Positions 55,557 to 64,000 of a stretch of 64,000 bases of DNA are shown here, one piece after another (position 1 is the stretch's first letter; each line of letters starts with the position of its first letter). The notes beneath the pieces were generated by a model. The model made no database searches. It was given only the letters and a program-made list of their open reading frames with translations, and was not told where the DNA came from. Made by a program: the position numbers and the translations under genes. The DNA comes from Dactylosporangium siamense (GTDB lineage: Bacteria > Actinomycetota > Actinomycetes > Mycobacteriales > Micromonosporaceae). The stretch lies in assembly GCF_016862795.1 (NCBI RefSeq), contig NZ_BONQ01000047.1:89248-153247 (forward strand), read 5' to 3'.

Positions 55557-57011
55557 TCAGCCATGGTGGTGGCTCGACAGGGTGCGTGGCACCGCCGCTT
55601 CGGTCCCGGGCTCCACGATGACGAACTGGCCCATCATGCCCTTGTCCTCGTGCCTGAGGATGTGGCAGTGGTACATGTACGGCGCCGTCGGATCGGTGTG
55701 GTGCCCGAACTGCACGGCGAGCCGCACAGTGGACTTGCCCGGGACGAACACCGTGTCCTTCGGGCCCTGCAGGTATGCGGGCGGTTGTTTGCCGTTGACG
55801 TCGAGGACCCGGAATGCGACCTCGTGGATGTGGAAGTTGTGGGCGTACACCGTGTTCTGCACGTGCCAGATCTCGGTGGCGCCGGCGGGGACGACCTCAT
55901 CGATGCGGGTCATGTCCATCTCCCGACCGTTGATCTCGTCGCTGCCGCTGAGCCGGAACCGGCGCTCGTGTGCCCCCGCGGTCGCCTCGATGCGCGGTGT
56001 GCCGGCGAGCCGCTGCGGGACGGGTTTGCCCGGCTTGAGCTGCTCCGCCGCGACGAATTTCAGCAGCTGATGCTCGCCCTCGTCGATCCCGTTGTCACCG
56101 GCGACGCTGCGCAGCACGACCTGCTCGCGTGGTGCGAACTCGGCCACGATCTCGAGCCGCTCGCCGGGGCTCAGCTGCACCCGGTCGACCACCGCGGGTG
56201 CGCTCAGCAGCCCCGCATCGGTGCCGATGACGGTGAAGCGGCGCCGGTCGGCGAATTCAACGTTGTACATCCGGGCGTTGGATCCGTTGAGGATCCGCAG
56301 CCGTACCGACGTGGTGGTCACCTCGAAGTACGGGTCGTAGACACCGTTGACCAGGATCTGACTGCCGATGAGACCCCACGTCGGCTTCGGGTTCTCCGAC
56401 AGCGCACCGTCCGCGTCGAGGATCTTGTCCTGCAGGATGAGCGGGACGTCGTCCACGCCGTACGTCGACGGCAGGCCCAGGCCGGTCGTCTCCGGGTCGT
56501 CGACGAGAAAGAGGCCGGCCAGGCCCCGATACACGTGCAGTGCGGTGCTGCCGTGCGGGTGTGGGTGGTACCAGGACGTCGCCGCCGGCTGATCGATCGT
56601 CCAGTGGGGCGTCCAGGACGCTCCCGGCGCGATCATCTGGTGCGGTCCGCCGTCCATCGCCGCGGGGAGCCGCATGCCGTGCCAGTGAACGGTGCTCGCC
56701 TCACCGAGGTTGTTCTGCACCCGCATGACGACCCGGTCACCGCGCGCCACCCGTACCGTCGGACCGAGAAAAGCCCCGTTGAAGCCCCACGTCGCTGTCG
56801 GCTTTCCCGGGAGGATCGCGGTCCGCCCCGCCTGCATGGTCAGCGAGAACTGCTTCGTCCCGTCCGCCGAGACTGTGGGCGCCAACAGCGGGGGCACGGT
56901 CAGTCGATTGACGAACGACAGGCCGGCGTTGCCCGTCGGACCCGCTCCAGGGCTGCCGCATCCGGCGAGTGCGGCCAGTCCCGACAATGCAAGAAGATCA
57001 CGACGCTTCAC
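55557..57011 (-). CDS. Multicopper oxidase (CueO/laccase-like), lipoprotein type
   Basis: The GTG at 57011 gives VKRRDLLALSGLAALAGCGS, a short lipoprotein-type signal; the frame is open to 57110 but the extra residues look non-coding. The 484-aa enzyme has all four copper ligand blocks: STVHWHGMRLP, SWYHPHPHGSTALHVYRG, YAHNFHIHEVAF and MYHCHILRHEDKGMMGQ. The last contains the T1 His-Cys-His and axial Met. It should oxidise Cu(I), Fe(II) or phenols outside the membrane with O2. No Shine-Dalgarno sequence is clear. The His-rich end (SSHHHG) may bind metal. It is monocistronic. Confidence 0.88.
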   Translation of the reverse strand: MKRRDLLALSGLAALAGCGSPGAGPTGNAGLSFVNRLTVPPLLAPTVSADGTKQFSLTMQAGRTAILPGKPTATWGFNGAFLGPTVRVARGDRVVMRVQNNLGEASTVHWHGMRLPAAMDGGPHQMIAPGASWTPHWTIDQPAATSWYHPHPHGSTALHVYRGLAGLFLVDDPETTGLGLPSTYGVDDVPLILQDKILDADGALSENPKPTWGLIGSQILVNGVYDPYFEVTTTSVRLRILNGSNARMYNVEFADRRRFTVIGTDAGLLSAPAVVDRVQLSPGERLEIVAEFAPREQVVLRSVAGDNGIDEGEHQLLKFVAAEQLKPGKPVPQRLAGTPRIEATAGAHERRFRLSGSDEINGREMDMTRIDEVVPAGATEIWHVQNTVYAHNFHIHEVAFRVLDVNGKQPPAYLQGPKDTVFVPGKSTVRLAVQFGHHTDPTAPYMYHCHILRHEDKGMMGQFVIVEPGTEAAVPRTLSSHHHG

Positions 57012-57326
57012 GAAGCAAGATCGTGCCACCGGTGCCAGCAGGGCACCTCCGGGATGCGACCCCGAGCTGACCCTGATGTCAGCAGGGTTCCCGACCGGCC
57101 CGTCGGACACGAGCCAGGCGATCCGGCCGGGATCCGGCGGCGGTCTACCACTCAGAGGCGGTTGCCTGCGCGGTCCGCGACAACCTGCGCGACTACGCCG
57201 CCGAGCAGGTTGGTGATCCCTTTTGTCGCCCTGCGGAGACGCCGATCGCGATGTTGGAGCAGAACGTCGACGCGCGCTTCTCGCCGATGAGAGGGCATCG
57301 TCTACATCTTCGCCGTACCCCCGAAC
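57012..57326. other. Intergenic region with gene debris
   Basis: Upstream of the oxidase, the plus strand around 57140-57320 reads AVRDNLRDYAAEQVGDPFCR followed by PAETPIAMLEQNVDARFSPM. This is protein-like but has no start or family, so probably a fragment of a lost gene. No clear promoter motif was found. Confidence 0.35.
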
Positions 57327-58046
57327 TCATCGCAGCGCCGCTGCGAGGTCGGCAGCGATCTCGAAGGTCGGTGCCGCCCTTCCGGTCTGGTCCGCGTTCA
57401 GCGCGATGCGCTCGATGCGGGCCAGCATCTCCGTTGCGGTTTCCCGGTCATGCAGCGCCATCGCCAGTTCTGCGCGGTACACCAGAACCTCCACGTGGGT
57501 GACGGGGTCGTCGTCGGCCTGCGGGCGAGCCAACGCGCTGTCGAGGATGCGGACTGCCTGGCCGACGTCACCCTTGGAGTCGGCCAGCACGATGGCGTTC
57601 GCCAGCGCCTTGGCGAGTCGTCCGGCGGGTGCCGGTGCTGGAGTGGGCGTCGTGGCGGCGTTCTGGAAGACGCGGATCCAGTTGCCGCCCGGGTCGATGA
57701 CGCTGAATCCGCCCAGCCCGTCGGCGTTCTTCCGAGCCCTGGGCCGGGTCATCCGCGGCATTCCGGACACCAGGACCTTGCCGTACGCGGCCCGCATGCC
57801 GGCGGCGAAAGCCCGGTGCAGCTCCGCGATGTCCGAGGTGATCACGAGGCAGGAGCCGTAGGACTGCGCTGGGTCGAACCCGGCAATCTCGAAGAACTGC
57901 AGGTGCAGGTCTTCACGTTGCAGTCCCACGCAGGGGTTGGGCTTGCGCTGCTTGTACGTCGTGCTGAAGCCGAGAGCCCCGTAGAAGGTGACGATGTCGT
58001 CGATCGACGCGCAGGGCAGCAGGGGGACGGTTACCTCGTTGGCCAT
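57327..58046 (-). CDS. VOC (glyoxalase/bleomycin-resistance-like) protein with TPR-like tail
   Basis: AGGAAAG precedes the ATG at 58046. Residues 1-130 form a vicinal-oxygen-chelate domain: VTVPLLPCASIDDIVTFYGA, LQFFEIAGFDPAQSYGSCLV, FSVIDPGGNWIRVFQN. A 10-residue Thr/Pro/Ala linker follows. The last 95 residues (LANAIVLADSKGDVGQAVRI, HVEVLVYRAELAMALHDRET) look like two TPR-type helical pairs. The family includes drug-binding and lyase proteins; the substrate is unknown. A VOC-TPR fusion is uncommon. It is not linked to its neighbours. Confidence 0.75.
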   Translation of the reverse strand: MANEVTVPLLPCASIDDIVTFYGALGFSTTYKQRKPNPCVGLQREDLHLQFFEIAGFDPAQSYGSCLVITSDIAELHRAFAAGMRAAYGKVLVSGMPRMTRPRARKNADGLGGFSVIDPGGNWIRVFQNAATTPTPAPAPAGRLAKALANAIVLADSKGDVGQAVRILDSALARPQADDDPVTHVEVLVYRAELAMALHDRETATEMLARIERIALNADQTGRAAPTFEIAADLAAALR

Positions 58047-58490
58047 GGCTCTTTCCTAGGCGTTACGGACGGTCCTTCGCACATGGAAATAGCCGATCAT
58101 CGCCTGGTCCCATCCGATCGGCCGATGCGACCGCAGTCGGCGTGCAACTCGGCCAGGGGCGCGTACCCTCCACATCGGAGGCGCACGGCTTGTAGCGCCG
58201 CTCGAGCTGGCCGGGCGCGAACTCGAAGCCCTTCCCGATCCGCGACGCCTGGTTGTTTACCCCAACCGTCCGGCCATCAACACCCCTGGACGCGGATCCA
58301 CCGGCGCCGCCACTGCGGGCAGCGTCGCCAGCCCCGAGGCCAGCAGCGACAACGACACCGTCACGGCCGTCGCTCCGACCGCTCGTCGCCGCCATCTTCG
58401 GACGTCCGGCAATGGATCTCAAACAGCGCGCAGAATCGACCGCGCCATGGCGCGTCCTCCCGTATTGCTTCATGCGTATGGATACCTAAA
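58047..58490. other. Intergenic region without recognisable gene
   Basis: About 440 bp upstream of the barstar gene and the divergent VOC gene contain only weak open frames on both strands. A minus-strand frame at 58063-58473 has no Shine-Dalgarno sequence and a low-complexity middle. No structural element was recognised. Confidence 0.4.
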
Positions 58491-58516
58491 TTCACAGGCG
58501 CTGAAATGGCGCGCTG

Positions 58517-58522
58517 TATACT
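58517..58522 (+). promoter_or_regulatory. -10 box for a probable leaderless barstar mRNA
   Basis: TATACT ends 8 bp before the ATG at 58531, so transcription would start at or next to the start codon. No Shine-Dalgarno sequence is present, which agrees with a leaderless transcript. TTCACA at 58491 is a candidate -35, but 20 bp away. Confidence 0.5.
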
Positions 58523-58530
58523 CGACCGTC

Positions 58531-59058
58531 ATGGCCGACCAATCCGATGAAGAAGACCTCGCGCTCATACTGATGGCCCCTTCGTTCGTGAGGATCTTCT
58601 ACAGACGATCACTACTCGATGCCGATACCGCCTGGTTGTCATCGCACAACTACGAGGTGTTCACCTTCGACGCGACCCGCTGGGACAGCGAGGAGGCTTT
58701 CCATCAGGACATCGCACCGGCGTTGGATTTCCCCGACTATTACGGCGCCAATGTGCCGGCATTCGGCGACAGCCTTCGCAATGCCGTCGCCGACGGCTAC
58801 ATCTTCCGACCCGACGCGGCGGGCGTGGTGATCGTCATGACCGGATACGACTCATTTGTCAAGGTCGACGCCCAATTGGCCTGGGAGATTATCGAAGAGC
58901 TCGCCCAGCGCGCCCGGGCCGCGATGCTGTGCGGCAACCGGCTCCTGTGCCTCCTGCAATCAGATGATCCCGACATTTCGTTTCCGCCGGTCGGCGCCAC
59001 CGCGGTCACCTGGGACAACGCCGAGTGGTTCCAGCACGACCGCACGCGGTCGACCTGA
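58531..59058 (+). CDS. Barstar-family immunity protein (175 aa)
   Basis: The start at 58531 gives MADQSDEEDLALILMAPSFV. The barstar core is YEVFTFDATRWDSEEAFHQD, then LDFPDYYGANVPAFGDSL with the acidic and tyrosine-rich ligand helix of the family. It continues to GVVIVMTGYDSFVKVDAQLA. It should bind and block a barnase-type ribonuclease with its acidic face. It is convergent with the RHS gene whose C-terminus carries just such a ribonuclease, so it is the likely cognate immunity protein. It is longer than classical barstar (about 90 aa), with an N-terminal extension and a C-terminal strand (FPPVGATAVTWDNAEWFQHD). Confidence 0.85.
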   Translation: MADQSDEEDLALILMAPSFVRIFYRRSLLDADTAWLSSHNYEVFTFDATRWDSEEAFHQDIAPALDFPDYYGANVPAFGDSLRNAVADGYIFRPDAAGVVIVMTGYDSFVKVDAQLAWEIIEELAQRARAAMLCGNRLLCLLQSDDPDISFPPVGATAVTWDNAEWFQHDRTRST

Positions 59059-59072
59059 GCCGGCATTCTTCG

Positions 59073-59130
59073 CGGTGAAGCCGGTCGGGCCCGTTCCCAG
59101 CGCTGGGAACGGGCCCGACCGGCTTCACCG
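59073..59130. terminator. Perfect 58-bp palindrome / bidirectional terminator
   Basis: Bases 59073-59101 are the exact reverse complement of 59102-59130: a 29-bp arm with no spacer (centre AGCGCT). It lies between the two convergent stop codons, 14 bp after barstar and 2 bp before the RHS stop. It would fold into a very stable hairpin in either transcript. Confidence 0.9.
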
Positions 59131-59132
59131 GG

Positions 59133-62100
59133 TCATCTCCTCCTGCAGGTGCACCAGCCGGCCCGCAGCAAGGACCAGGTACCGGGCCTGTAGTGAGGCG
59201 TGTAATAGACCTCGCCGCCGAGGCCGATCACGATACGTGACATTCCGCGGCTTCTGGCACCCGGATCGGTGGGCCATACATCCATTTCGGTCCAGTATCC
59301 GATCGGCCGCAGATGTCCGCCGTTGGGAATGTTGTGGCCGCCGTATGTGCCCGGCGGGTACCCCGCCCTGCCGCCCTGCTGCACGCCTTCCGGCGGCCTT
59401 CTGTGCTCGTCGTAGTGGTCGACCACCGCTTGAATCTGTTCGTGGAGATAGTCGTCCACCTCGCCGAGATCGAGGTCGCAGTTGTGCACCAGCACCGGCG
59501 AACCACCGGCTAGCACGTAATACGTGTGGACCTCGTCGACGGTGAGGTCCTGCATGACCTTGGTGGATTCGTAGGAACGGTTTTCCAGCACCGTCAGGAT
59601 GTCGTCGCCGATCGTCCTGACCCGCTCGCCGACGAACAGTTCCGAGGCGGGCACCCACTGCTGGCGGGTGTCCGACCAGAACGGATGGAGTTGCGTGGTG
59701 TGCAGCGACTCGACGCCTTCCGAGTCGGCCACGACAAGATCCGTCAGATCCGTGTCGAGATTGACGTGCTTGCGCGTGACCACCCGCGCGGTCGTCTCGC
59801 CGGTTTCGGGGTCGGTGGCGACGACCTCGTCACCTTCCTTGATATCCCGGATCGGCTTCGACGAACCGTCCGCCATCCGCACGGGTGTGTCGGGGTCGAA
59901 GCTGTGTGTCGGACATCCCGTGGATTCGGACGGACGACCGCCGTTCTTGGCGTCGGCGACCTCGTCGGCCTTCTTCCCCCCGGCGCCGGCCGCGTCGTCG
60001 GCCAGGCCACCTGGTGCGTCGTCGGCCTTCTTGGCCCCGGCGCCGGCCTTCTGGGCGAGTTCGTCGGCCTTCTTCCTGGCCGCGGCGATCAGGTCGTCGG
60101 TGCGCCGGATGACGTCGTCGGCGATCTTGATCGCCCGTTGCCATGACTTGTATGCAACGAACGCTTTGTTGATGCCCTTGACGATCGCCTTGCCCGCTTT
60201 GAAGATCTTGCCCCACGGGATCATTCCGATGAGGGTGTTCACGCAGGCCCCGACGTCGCCCTTGGTGATGCAGTTGACGATGTCGGTGATGCCGAGGAAG
60301 TCGAGCAGGAAGGACAGGCCCTGTTCGACCAGCATGTCCATCATCGACTTCTTCTTCAGCGCCTCGGCCTCCAGGCGCGCCTTCTGGTCCTCGTCGGACA
60401 GCCCGCCGGGGTTGCCGGTCGGGTCACCCGGCGGCGCCGGCGGGGCCGGCGGCGGCGGGAACGCGTCCGGGTCGGCCGGGAACGCCTCACCGGACGGGTC
60501 CGCGTTGGTGACCGGCGCGTTGTTGCCATACGCGTAGCCGTTGAGCCGCTGCGGATCCTCCGGGATCGTCAACGGGTCCACGGAGACGAACCGGCCCAGC
60601 TTCGGGTCGTACTCCCGCGAACCGAGATGCGTGAGGCCCGTCGACTGGTCCTTCGTACCGCCGACAAAGCCCTTGTCACCGGGCCAGCCGACGACCGCCG
60701 TGCCGCGCTCCTCACCGAACGGCGTCGAGCGCCGCTTCTGCACCGTGCCGGTGACGGAGTCCATCGCCACCGTCGCTGTGCCCTGCGGGTCCGAGGCCAG
60801 GTAGGTCAGCTTGCCGTCGTTCGTGCGAACGGCGACCGTCATCCCGCCGTGGCTGTAGTACCGCGTCGCGGACTTCACGTTGGCGGTGCTGAGGTGCAGT
60901 TCCTGACCGGGCAGGTACAGCGTGGTCCCGGTGTCGTCGCGCCGGATCAGCCGGTTGCCGGAGGCGTCGTTGAGGAACCGGGTGATCTTCGAACCCTCGG
61001 TGACCTTGCTGAGCTTGCCTTCGGCGTCCCACTGCAGGTCCTGCGTGGCGCCGCCGACGACCCGCTGCGTGGTGTTGCCGCTCGCGTCGTACTGGTACGA
61101 GGTGAGCGTGCTGCCCCCGACGCTGGTGGTGTCGAGGCGGTGCCCGGCGGTGGCGTAGTTGTAGGTGGTGGTCGGCTCGCCGGGCAGCTCGTGGCGCTGC
61201 TCGGTGGTCCGGTTGCCGGTCTTGTCGTAGGTGTAGCTGCTCCAGTACTTCGCCGGGCCGCCCAGGCTCGCGACCGTGCGACCGCTGGCGGCACAGCTCG
61301 CCGTCGACGGCGTCCACGCCTCGGTCATCCGCCGCAGGTAGTCGTGGCTGAAGCACTGGTAGTCGGCCGCCTGCCCGGACGCGGTCGGCTGGTCGAAGAC
61401 CGAGACCACGTTGCCGGAGGCGTCGTAGGTGTAGGTGGCGTTGTAGACGCTCGCGCCGCCGTTGGGCTTCGCGCTCGCCGTCACCAGGCGGCGGGTCGCC
61501 TCCTCATAGGTGAACTGCAGCAGCAGCGACTTCTTGCCCGACCCGGTCGCGCCGACCGTCACGCTCAGCGGCTCGGCGAACGAGTTGTACGCCGACGCCT
61601 GCACGTAGCTGGACGCACCCACGGTGGAGATCGGCAGACCCCACGCGTTGTACCGGGTGGTCAGCGTCTCCGCCGGCAGCGAGGCGAGCGCCGGCATCGT
61701 GGTGGTGTCGGGGGTGCCGTCGAAGTTGTACGTGGCCGAGTAGTCGTAGTTTCCGGCCAGCCCACCCTCGATCATCGGGATCGAGACTCGGGTCGTCGTG
61801 GGCCGCTGGAGCAGGTCGTATTCGACCACCGAGGTGCGGTACTCGTCGGAGCCGACCCACCGCGACGACGACGTCGGCAGGCCGAGCTTCAGGGTGTCGT
61901 ACACCCAGCTCGTCAGCTTCTTCTCCGGCGTGGTCGTGATGTCCTTGACCTCGGTCGGCCGGCCGATCGCGTCATACGACATGCCGAGCTTGTTGCCGCG
62001 GGCGTCGGTGGTGGTCGCGACCTCGCCGTACTGGTTGTAGGTGAGCGTCGACTCGCCCCGGTCCGGTTCCTTCACCCGGTTCGGCCGGTGCAGGTCGTCG

Positions 62101-64000
62101 TAGAAGTACTCCCACTTGTTGCCGGCCGAGTCCTCGACGACGCTCTGCTGCCCGTCCTTCGCGTAGCTGAACTTCGTCTCGTCGTAGACCCCGGGCGCCT
62201 TGTACTGCCAGAGTTTCGAGACCCGGCTCCGCGCGTCGTAGGTCGCCGTGGTGGTCGTGCCGCCCGCCGGCGGGGTCACGGTCACCCGGTCCCCGTCATA
62301 CGCAGTGGTGGTGCGCCATTTCTCGGCCAGCCCGGAGGCGGTGTGCCCGTACAGGATCTCCGCCGTGGTGCGGCCGGCCGCGTCGTATTCGGTGCGGACC
62401 TGGTTGGGCAGCGACGCCTCATTGACCGGCAGGAATGTGAAGCCGGGCGGGGCGTCGTTGGTCATCGGACCCGACCGCTTCACGATCCGGTTCTGGGTGT
62501 CGTACTCGATGGTGCTGACCGAACGACCACCGGTGGGGCTGGCGATCTGCGTCTGCCGCAGCCGCAACAGGCCGTCGTAGAGCTCGTACTTCGAGCTGTA
62601 CTGCGGCGCGAACGTGCCCACCGGCTGCCCCGGCACCTGCGACGGCGACGGCGACTGGAGCGTCGACGTCATGACAACGGAGTAGCCGGTCTGGCTGATC
62701 ACGTACGAATACGTGCTGTTCGGCGAGTCGACGCCGCGCTTGCGGGTCGGCCCCCACACGTTGATGACCCGGCCGAGCGCGTCGAGCTCCGCCTCGGTCG
62801 TCACGTCGTCGTTCGTGTCGTCGACCATCTTCACCGGCGCACCCCACGCCGGGTCGTTGTCGGTGTAGGTCACGTGCCCGATCGGGTCGGTGGTGATCAC
62901 CCGCGTGATCGGGCCGTTGCCGGTCCGCACGTAGTCGCTATGGGTGAGGTTGCCCTTGACATCGGTCGAGTCCGTGACCCGGCCCGTCGCGTCGTAGACG
63001 GCCGTCGACTTCGTCTGGTACGTCGCCGTGCTCGCCGCCGCGCCCGTGTAGCCGTTGACCTCCTCGACCTTGGTGACCAGCCCGCGGTCACCGATCACGC
63101 CGAGGGTCGCGGACTGGTAGTAGTTGCGGGCGTCGGCCAGCACGTCGCCCTTGGCCGGGTTGGTCACCGAGCAGAGCACCGACAGCTGCTGCACCCGGAT
63201 CGGCAGGTTGATCAGGTACTTGCCGGTGTTCGACGCGAACGTGTACTTCGTGCACTGGTCGTCGCTACCGTCGCCGACCACACCCTGGTTCTCGATCTGG
63301 GTGACCGTGCCGTCCGCGGCGAAGGACTTGACGACCTTCGTCTCCCGGACGTTCGTCGGGGTCAGGTACGTGTAGCCGTGGCTGACCTCGATGTCGGCCT
63401 TCGTGGCGTTGGTGGTGCCCCACGGCTTCGTCTGCGTCGCCTGCGCCGCCGACACCCACGGGTCGTCGATCGTCGTGCTCAGCCGGGTGGTCTCGCCGAG
63501 GAAGCTGGTCGACTCACGGGTCATGCCCGCGAACCGCTCCTCGTCCGGCACCGAACCGCCGCGGGAGTCGAGGACGTTGACCGTCTTCGTGCCACCGGAG
63601 CCGTTGCGGTCGCCGTTCATGCCCCGGAAGAACCGGGTCTCGGTCTTACGGCGCAGGCCGTCGGTGCCGTCGCCGGTGCGGGTGATGACCGTGCCGTAGC
63701 CCCGCCACTGCGACCACGTCTTGTCCTCGATCGGCACGATGCCGTCGATCTCGTCGAAGTGCCATGCGGCGTCGCCGACGTACTCGTAGTCGGTGACGAC
63801 CGGCTGCATGCCGCTGTACGCGTCGGCCTGCGTGACCCGGTCGACCACGTACTTGTGGAACCAGTCGATGCGGTTCGGGTAGGCCTCGTCGACGCCCTTG
63901 ACCGGCATGCACCGCAGTGTGTTCGCCTGCGGTGAGACGGGCAGGTTGGTGGTCGAGCAGTTCGTGGGCATGTAGCGGACCGCGATTTTGCCGCCGGACT
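59133..64000 (-). CDS. RHS-repeat polymorphic toxin with Hint domain and barnase-type RNase C-terminus (5' end outside window)
   Basis: The frame is open to the right edge, so the N-terminus is missing. Over 1000 residues of YD/RHS repeats lead to the core domain (STGLTHLGSREYDPKLGRFV, RLNGYAYGNNAP). A hydrophobic helical region follows, then a Hint self-splicing-type domain (CPTHSFDPDTPVRMADGSSK at about 59915 to VHNC at about 59477). The tip is a microbial ribonuclease: YWTEMDVWPTDPG with the catalytic Glu, GMSRIVIGLGGEVYYTP with the Arg and PHYR with the His. The RHS shell would encase the toxin, Hint would release it, and the RNase would degrade RNA of a competitor. Barstar next door is the matching immunity. 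Confidence 0.88.
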   Translation of the reverse strand, partial: SGGKIAVRYMPTNCSTTNLPVSPQANTLRCMPVKGVDEAYPNRIDWFHKYVVDRVTQADAYSGMQPVVTDYEYVGDAAWHFDEIDGIVPIEDKTWSQWRGYGTVITRTGDGTDGLRRKTETRFFRGMNGDRNGSGGTKTVNVLDSRGGSVPDEERFAGMTRESTSFLGETTRLSTTIDDPWVSAAQATQTKPWGTTNATKADIEVSHGYTYLTPTNVRETKVVKSFAADGTVTQIENQGVVGDGSDDQCTKYTFASNTGKYLINLPIRVQQLSVLCSVTNPAKGDVLADARNYYQSATLGVIGDRGLVTKVEEVNGYTGAAASTATYQTKSTAVYDATGRVTDSTDVKGNLTHSDYVRTGNGPITRVITTDPIGHVTYTDNDPAWGAPVKMVDDTNDDVTTEAELDALGRVINVWGPTRKRGVDSPNSTYSYVISQTGYSVVMTSTLQSPSPSQVPGQPVGTFAPQYSSKYELYDGLLRLRQTQIASPTGGRSVSTIEYDTQNRIVKRSGPMTNDAPPGFTFLPVNEASLPNQVRTEYDAAGRTTAEILYGHTASGLAEKWRTTTAYDGDRVTVTPPAGGTTTTATYDARSRVSKLWQYKAPGVYDETKFSYAKDGQQSVVEDSAGNKWEYFYDDLHRPNRVKEPDRGESTLTYNQYGEVATTTDARGNKLGMSYDAIGRPTEVKDITTTPEKKLTSWVYDTLKLGLPTSSSRWVGSDEYRTSVVEYDLLQRPTTTRVSIPMIEGGLAGNYDYSATYNFDGTPDTTTMPALASLPAETLTTRYNAWGLPISTVGASSYVQASAYNSFAEPLSVTVGATGSGKKSLLLQFTYEEATRRLVTASAKPNGGASVYNATYTYDASGNVVSVFDQPTASGQAADYQCFSHDYLRRMTEAWTPSTASCAASGRTVASLGGPAKYWSSYTYDKTGNRTTEQRHELPGEPTTTYNYATAGHRLDTTSVGGSTLTSYQYDASGNTTQRVVGGATQDLQWDAEGKLSKVTEGSKITRFLNDASGNRLIRRDDTGTTLYLPGQELHLSTANVKSATRYYSHGGMTVAVRTNDGKLTYLASDPQGTATVAMDSVTGTVQKRRSTPFGEERGTAVVGWPGDKGFVGGTKDQSTGLTHLGSREYDPKLGRFVSVDPLTIPEDPQRLNGYAYGNNAPVTNADPSGEAFPADPDAFPPPPAPPAPPGDPTGNPGGLSDEDQKARLEAEALKKKSMMDMLVEQGLSFLLDFLGITDIVNCITKGDVGACVNTLIGMIPWGKIFKAGKAIVKGINKAFVAYKSWQRAIKIADDVIRRTDDLIAAARKKADELAQKAGAGAKKADDAPGGLADDAAGAGGKKADEVADAKNGGRPSESTGCPTHSFDPDTPVRMADGSSKPIRDIKEGDEVVATDPETGETTARVVTRKHVNLDTDLTDLVVADSEGVESLHTTQLHPFWSDTRQQWVPASELFVGERVRTIGDDILTVLENRSYESTKVMQDLTVDEVHTYYVLAGGSPVLVHNCDLDLGEVDDYLHEQIQAVVDHYDEHRRPPEGVQQGGRAGYPPGTYGGHNIPNGGHLRPIGYWTEMDVWPTDPGARSRGMSRIVIGLGGEVYYTPHYRPGTWSLLRAGWCTCRRR

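Noticed and set aside
60627..63935. Plus-strand 1102-codon open frame opposite the RHS gene
   Set aside because: Arg/Val/Gly-rich shadow; the opposite strand has RHS repeats, core and Hint motifs.
1..64000. CRISPR array or riboswitch
   Set aside because: No regular repeat-spacer pattern was seen on either strand, and no riboswitch-like conserved leader was recognised by eye.

Overview
The window is very GC-rich DNA with third-position G/C bias, LPxTG-type and lipoprotein surface proteins, Zur-type operators and GTG/TTG starts. This points to a filamentous actinomycete; a member of the Micromonosporaceae or a close relative is an inference, because no rRNA or housekeeping marker is present. 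All functional names below come from reading motifs and gene order, not from database searches.

Layout. (1) 1-4200, minus strand: a zinc-linked surface module of four proteins sharing the actinobacterial 'choice-of-anchor M' domain. It comprises two secreted single-domain proteins, one sortase-anchored multidomain protein and the start of an ABC-transporter substrate-binding lipoprotein. Two Zur-like operators and a terminator divide it into two transcription units. (2) 4.2-8.4 kb: gene debris (a DUF2306-like membrane protein and a methyltransferase), then two accessory proteins, one with a possible nuclease fold and one with a C-terminal HEPN/DUF4209-like RX4H motif. (3) 8.49-38.28 kb: a candidate integrative defence island. 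It is bounded by two 77-nt tRNA-like direct repeats and has a large serine recombinase at its left end. It carries a complete BREX type 2 (Pgl) operon (pglW-pglX-[Uma2 remnant]-pglY-pglZ-brxD-brxHI), a pair of dynamin-like GTPases, and a minus-strand pair made of a phospholipase-D-fold protein and an unrecognised 504-aa protein. Two broken ATPase genes lie at the right end. A decayed second copy of the recombinase abuts the right-hand repeat, which suggests tandem integration.

(4) 38.9-41.3 kb: a baseplate-J-like protein that seems to lack its usual N-terminus and carries a BNR-like propeller at its C-terminus. (5) 41.56-49.73 kb: a complete Wadjet (JetABCD, type II-like) anti-plasmid operon with every junction overlapping by 4 bp. 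(6) 49.9-58.1 kb: ordinary chromosome-like genes, namely a DUF4261-like protein, two lipoproteins, a DUF4173 membrane protein, a multicopper oxidase, a VOC/TPR protein and a broken S1 protease. (7) 58.5-64 kb: a barstar immunity gene convergent with an RHS-Hint-barnase polymorphic toxin that runs off the right edge. A perfect 58-bp palindrome separates the two.

The window therefore combines anti-phage (BREX2), anti-plasmid (Wadjet) and interbacterial (RHS/barnase) systems. The best candidates for something undescribed are the GTPase pair (29.1-32.4 kb), the PLD/504-aa pair (32.5-36.5 kb) and the tRNA-like repeats that frame the island.
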